Source of the DNA: Flavobacteriales bacterium UBA5040
Lineage (GTDB): Bacteria > Bacteroidota > Bacteroidia > Flavobacteriales > Weeksellaceae
NCBI GenBank assembly: GCA_002415135.1
Contig: DIBY01000022.1
Location: 62,001 to 126,000 of the forward strand
Direction of reading: 5' to 3'
DNA length: 64,000 bases
The position numbers and the translations under genes were made by a program. Below, piece by piece: positions 60,980-64,000 of the stretch; within the stretch, counting starts at the first letter, position 1, and each line of letters opens with the position of its first letter. The notes below the pieces were generated by a model. The model saw nothing but the letters and a program-made list of their open reading frames with translations, did no database searches and was not told the origin of the DNA.

Positions 60980-61960
60980 ATGAAAAAAATACTACTTGGG
61001 TTATCAGTGTTTTTAATGACATTGGTTTCCGCACAGAATTACCCGGATTATTATCCAAACGGAAATAATAACAGCGGTTATAACAATGGGAATTATTACG
61101 GAAATGAAGATGATGAGTTTTACTTTCCAGATGATTACTACTACGAATATCCTTCCGACTATTATAGCAGTGCTTTATATCAGGATTATTACAATGATTA
61201 CCGCAGAAGTATCAATGATGTAAACTGGAATCGTTTTGTAGCGATGCACCGATTGTCACCTTGGCAAGTGCAGCAGATCATGATGCTGAATGACAGTTTC
61301 TCTTCTTACTCTGCATTTAATTCTTATTACAGATATAATCCAGACAGATGGTATTACGATCGATTTTATGCGATGCAAAGGATTTTAGGACCAAGTGTTT
61401 TTATAGTTTTTCAAAATAATTATTACAACGGATACAATCCAATTGTCTATTATCAGAATTATAACAGAAGACATTATGCAAGAAACATTTATGTAGTCCC
61501 AAGATACCGTAATGTAAACATTAATGTTTATAAAGTGAACAAAGTTCAGTATCATCAAACGAATCCAAGACAGAATATTGGTTTTCAGCCAACGCCACGA
61601 ACTGGATCAACAGCCAATTTAAATGGAACTCGCGACAATGGATTTAGAAATGATGGGATGAAAACTGAAGCTAACACCAGAAATAATTCAATCAGAACCG
61701 AAAATAACGGTGATAGAAATAATGCGCTTAGAAAGGAAAGTGCTAATACGAGAAACAACAGTGTAAGAACTCAGCCACAATCTCCGGCAAACAACGGAGG
61801 TTTTAGAAATAATTCAGGTATTAGAAACGAAAGTGTGCGAAGTACCGCTCCTACCAGAAAAGTAGAAAGCAACTCAGGAACTCGTAGCAACCAAAAGATA
61901 GAATCTAGAACGCCAAGTTCTAGTTCAAGAAACTCGGGTCAACGTTTTACCACCCGATAA
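60980..61960 (+). CDS. Secreted Tyr/Asn-rich, basic low-complexity protein
   Basis: Protein of 326 residues with a signal peptide (MKKILLGLSVFLMTLVSAQ, residues 1-19). Residues 20-75 are dominated by Tyr, Asn, Asp and Gly. A folded-looking region follows with HRLSPWQVQQIMMLNDSF and PDRWYYDRFYAMQRILGPSVFIVFQNNYY. The last 120 residues are Arg/Asn/Ser-rich with degenerate repeats of the type TRNNSVRTENN. No family recognised; similar secreted proteins occur in Chryseobacterium-like genomes, as I recall. It could be a surface or matrix protein, but nothing shows a function. Confidence 0.78.
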   Translation: MKKILLGLSVFLMTLVSAQNYPDYYPNGNNNSGYNNGNYYGNEDDEFYFPDDYYYEYPSDYYSSALYQDYYNDYRRSINDVNWNRFVAMHRLSPWQVQQIMMLNDSFSSYSAFNSYYRYNPDRWYYDRFYAMQRILGPSVFIVFQNNYYNGYNPIVYYQNYNRRHYARNIYVVPRYRNVNINVYKVNKVQYHQTNPRQNIGFQPTPRTGSTANLNGTRDNGFRNDGMKTEANTRNNSIRTENNGDRNNALRKESANTRNNSVRTQPQSPANNGGFRNNSGIRNESVRSTAPTRKVESNSGTRSNQKIESRTPSSSSRNSGQRFTTR

Positions 61961-61988
61961 TTTTAGATTTTAATGTTAATAATGATGG

Positions 61989-62018
61989 AGAGCAGTTTTT
62001 TAAGACTGCTCTTTTTTG
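61989..62018 (+). terminator. Terminator after the low-complexity protein gene
   Basis: AGAGCAGT / ACTGCTCT stem of 8 bp with an 8-nt loop and T6. Confidence 0.85.
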
Positions 62019-62365
62019 GTAAATAAATTGGGAAAATTGAAATAGAATTGGTAGAATGAAATTGATCGAGAATTTTGTGAAATTAACACCAATATAAAAT
62101 TATGTATGTAATGATTATGTTAAAGTGAATTGTTTAGCCATCTAATATTTTCCATATTTTTATTTAAAATTTATTTTTAACAAAAATTTATAGTTTAGGT
62201 CTTTTAACCATTCCAAATTTTATATATCAAACCATTAGAAAACGTTTAACAGAATAAGTTCTAGCGAATTATCTTTTAACAAAAGTTTATGATACAGCGG
62301 TTTAACAATCAATAATCGTCTGCATCCAAACAATAGAAAATGATTAACAATACAAAATTTATAAA
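62019..62365. other. AT-rich intergenic stretch
   Basis: About 350 bp between the terminator and the Spy-like gene, very AT-rich, with repeated TTTAACA and AAACCATT words but no open frame of note, no hairpin longer than a few pairs and no clear -7 box. It probably holds the promoter and leader of the next gene. Confidence 0.4.
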
Positions 62366-62779
62366 ATGAAAAAATTAGTTTTAAGTGTAGCTTTAGTAGC
62401 AGTGGGAACATTTGCAATGGCTCAACAAAATCAAAGAATGCAGAAAATGGATCCGGCTAAAATGGAGCAGAAAAGAGCAGATCATCTGAAGCAGATGCAA
62501 ATGGATTTAAATCTTTCAGAAGCTCAGGTTTCAAAAATAAAAGTTTTACAGGATCAAAGAATGGCAGAAAGAAAAGAGAATGCTCCGCAAATGCAGGCTG
62601 AACGGAAAGCTAAAATGGATCAAATGAAAGCGAAGCGTGATCAAAATGAGGCAGAAATGAAAAATATTCTAACGCCAGCACAATACCAAAAGTGGGAAGC
62701 AATGAAAAAAGAAAAAATGCAGGAGCGAGGAAAAATGATGAAAGGAAAGAAAATGATGCAAATGCAAAAGACCAAATAA
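62366..62779 (+). CDS. Secreted Met/Lys/Gln-rich Spy-like protein (DUF4890-like)
   Basis: Periplasmic protein of 137 residues: signal peptide (MKKLVLSVALVAVGTFAMAQ, residues 1-20), then an almost entirely helical, Met-, Gln- and Lys-rich body. The LTPAQYQKWEAM segment (about residues 101-112) is the LTxxQ motif of the Spy/CpxP superfamily, and an earlier LNLSEAQVSKIKVLQDQRM (about 49-67) is its partner. Relatives are envelope stress chaperones or metal-related proteins. The high Met content would suit metal binding, but that is inference. Followed by a terminator and the ferritin gene. Confidence 0.82.
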   Translation: MKKLVLSVALVAVGTFAMAQQNQRMQKMDPAKMEQKRADHLKQMQMDLNLSEAQVSKIKVLQDQRMAERKENAPQMQAERKAKMDQMKAKRDQNEAEMKNILTPAQYQKWEAMKKEKMQERGKMMKGKKMMQMQKTK

Positions 62780-62808
62780 TTAGTTCATAATTTTATTTTT
62801 TAATGTTA

Positions 62809-62836
62809 GGCGGGACATATGTTCCGCTTTTTTTTA
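62809..62836 (+). terminator. Terminator after the Spy-like gene
   Basis: GCGGGAC / GTTCCGC stem (one G-U pair), 4-nt ATAT loop, T8 tail. Confidence 0.85.
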
Positions 62837-62851
62837 TGAGCAAATTTTAAT

Positions 62852-62859
62852 TATATTTG
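62852..62859 (+). promoter_or_regulatory. Putative -7 box of ferritin
   Basis: TATATTTG, an exact consensus match, 14 nt before the ferritin ATG at 62874, so the leader would be only about 8 nt. Confidence 0.4.
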
Positions 62860-62873
62860 TTTAAATAGAATTA

Positions 62874-63383
62874 ATGATGATCAGTACAAAAATAGCAGAT
62901 TTGCTTAATGACCAAATTACCAACGAGCAATTTGCAGCTCAATATTATCTCTCAATGTCAGCTTGGTTTTCCGCTAGGGACTTAGACGGAATTGCCAACT
63001 ATTTCCGCATACAAAGCAAAGAAGAGTTAATGCATGCCGATAAAATGTTCGATTACATGAACGACGTTGGTGCAGAAATCAGAGTGGGAGCCATCGAGCA
63101 GCCACCTCACGAATTCGCTAACGCCATCGACATTTTCGAGAAAGCTTTGGCACACGAAAAATTAGTCACCAGAAGTATTTTTAATATTCTAAAAAACGCC
63201 AATGATGAGGGTGATTTCGCAACGGTTTCATTCCTTCAGTGGTTTGTAACGGAGCAGGTAGAAGAAGAAGCGAATGCTTCCCAACTCGTCACCAAAATAA
63301 AAATGGTTTCCGACAATCCGTCCGCCTTATATCTTTTCGATCAGGAATTGGCGCAGAGGGTTTTGGGTCCGTTAGCGAATTAA
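62874..63383 (+). CDS. Ferritin (bacterial non-haem type)
   Basis: Iron-storage protein of 169 residues forming a four-helix bundle plus a short fifth helix. The ferroxidase ligands are visible: Glu in TNEQFAAQYYL (about residue 18), Glu and His in SKEELMHADKMF (about residues 51-55), Glu in AHEKLV (about 95), and TEQVEEEA (about 128-133). The pattern is of the FtnA class. ATG 62874 and 62877 are adjacent alternatives. A -7 box precedes it closely, and the DUF3857 gene follows 21 nt after the stop. Confidence 0.95.
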   Translation: MMISTKIADLLNDQITNEQFAAQYYLSMSAWFSARDLDGIANYFRIQSKEELMHADKMFDYMNDVGAEIRVGAIEQPPHEFANAIDIFEKALAHEKLVTRSIFNILKNANDEGDFATVSFLQWFVTEQVEEEANASQLVTKIKMVSDNPSALYLFDQELAQRVLGPLAN

Positions 63384-63404
63384 TTATTTCTTAAAAATTT
63401 ACGG

Positions 63405-64000
63405 ATGAAAAAAATCTACCAGTTGTGCTTCGCCGTGGTGTCATTGTGGAGTTTTGCGCAGGATTATGCAGTAGCTTCCATACCAGAAAATCTTCTCGTG
63501 AATGCCAATGCGGTGATCAGAGAACATTCGGAAGATTATATTCTGAAATCGGTGAATGAGATGACGGTGAAAAAAAACCATGTGGTAACCATCATGAGTG
63601 CAGCTGGTGATCGATACTCAACCATTTTTATTCCGTACAATCCTACGACCAAAGTCAACAACATTAAAGTGGAGATGCTGGATGGAGCTGGGAAAGTAAT
63701 TAAAACTTTTGCTAAAAAGGATTTTTCTGATTACACCAATAATCCAAGTGCAGGATTATATACCGATGACCGTATTTTAGTTCTTCGTACCATTTCAACA
63801 AAATATCCTTTTACCTTAAAAACATCGTACGAAACCAATACATCGAATACGATTTATCTAAGTAGTTTTTCACCCATGAACAGTTACAATGTGGCGTTGG
63901 AAAAAACCAATTTAAGCATTACCAATAATTCTGGGATTACCGTTCGGACGAAAACCAATGATAAACCATTGGGCAAAGTCTCCGAATCTAAAGACGGAAA
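63405..64000 (+). CDS. DUF3857 domain protein, partial (runs off the window)
   Basis: The first 198 residues of a secreted protein: signal peptide MKKIYQLCFAVVSLWSFAQ (residues 1-19), then the DUF3857 region with IREHSEDYILKSVNEMTVKKNHVVTIMSAAGDRYSTIFIPYNPTTKVNNIKVEMLDGAGKVIKTF, followed by DDRILVLRTISTKYPFTLKTSYE. In Bacteroidota this is normally followed by a transglutaminase-like domain, which would be beyond the window edge. The gene follows ferritin closely and may be co-transcribed. Function unknown. Confidence 0.85.
   Translation, partial: MKKIYQLCFAVVSLWSFAQDYAVASIPENLLVNANAVIREHSEDYILKSVNEMTVKKNHVVTIMSAAGDRYSTIFIPYNPTTKVNNIKVEMLDGAGKVIKTFAKKDFSDYTNNPSAGLYTDDRILVLRTISTKYPFTLKTSYETNTSNTIYLSSFSPMNSYNVALEKTNLSITNNSGITVRTKTNDKPLGKVSESKDG

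Overview
The window looks like a chromosomal segment of a Bacteroidota bacterium, most likely the Flavobacteriia/Weeksellaceae group (Chryseobacterium/Kaistella-like). The reasons are an AT-rich genome, flavobacterial promoters of the TTTG-N19/20-TAnnTTTG type, few Shine-Dalgarno sites, a type IX secretion SprA translocon of 2359 residues, a GlmU-like protein of the Bacteroidota kind, a methionine synthase split into two genes, and DUF2089/YIP1 and MoxR/DUF58 gene sets typical of the phylum. The genus is inference. No rRNA, tRNA, prophage or CRISPR array was seen.

Layout. 1-8.1 kb: valS, a DUF4241 protein, a PfkB sugar kinase, an alpha/beta hydrolase, cobalamin adenosyltransferase, thiamine pyrophosphokinase and arginine decarboxylase. 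8.1-12.6 kb: a minus-strand group (HAD phosphatase; a DUF2089-YIP1-hydrolase operon with a double operator-like dyad), then agmatinase, which completes arginine to putrescine with speA, and a small acetyltransferase. 12.8-20.5 kb: an RDD protein divergent from a membrane-protein/MoxR/DUF4129/DUF4350/DUF58 cluster, interrupted by a 592-bp element with 20-bp perfect inverted ends that carries a GxxExxY (PD-(D/E)xK-like) gene. 20.6-24.5 kb: a YdeI-like protein, OsmC and a GH63-type glucosidase. 24.5-33.3 kb: a methionine operon (SAM-I riboswitch, metX, homoserine dehydrogenase, two-part metH, metF) invaded by a REP-associated tyrosine transposase and its palindromic repeats. 33.3-39 kb: minus-strand genes including aroA, a MazG-like hydrolase, an acid phosphatase lipoprotein and a beta-helix lipoprotein. 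39-47.5 kb: rpmE2, GlmU-like, Mrp ATPase plus NifU-like scaffold, GlcNAc-type kinase, malic enzyme and ruvA. 47.5-64 kb: sprA, folE, cysS, a toxin-antitoxin pair, amylomaltase, secreted low-complexity and Met-rich proteins, ferritin and a partial DUF3857 protein.

The most unusual content lies between the housekeeping genes. There are at least five repeat families: REP/BIME-like hairpins with compensatory stem changes beside a RAYT-type transposase; inverted-repeat elements with ACCRCAAAAG-like ends, one carrying the GxxExxY gene and two empty; a GCAGCCCGACTTGA family of three copies, two of which travel with a 28-nt motif; a G+C-rich 140-bp block after speA; and an ACCATyAAGAAATyAAG inverted repeat after sprA. 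Two genes, metX and sprA, appear to start with TTG. In metX the TTG lies inside a perfect 11-bp hairpin just below the SAM riboswitch.

All assignments come from reading the sequence and recalled family signatures. No database search was run, and site coordinates may be off by a base or two.
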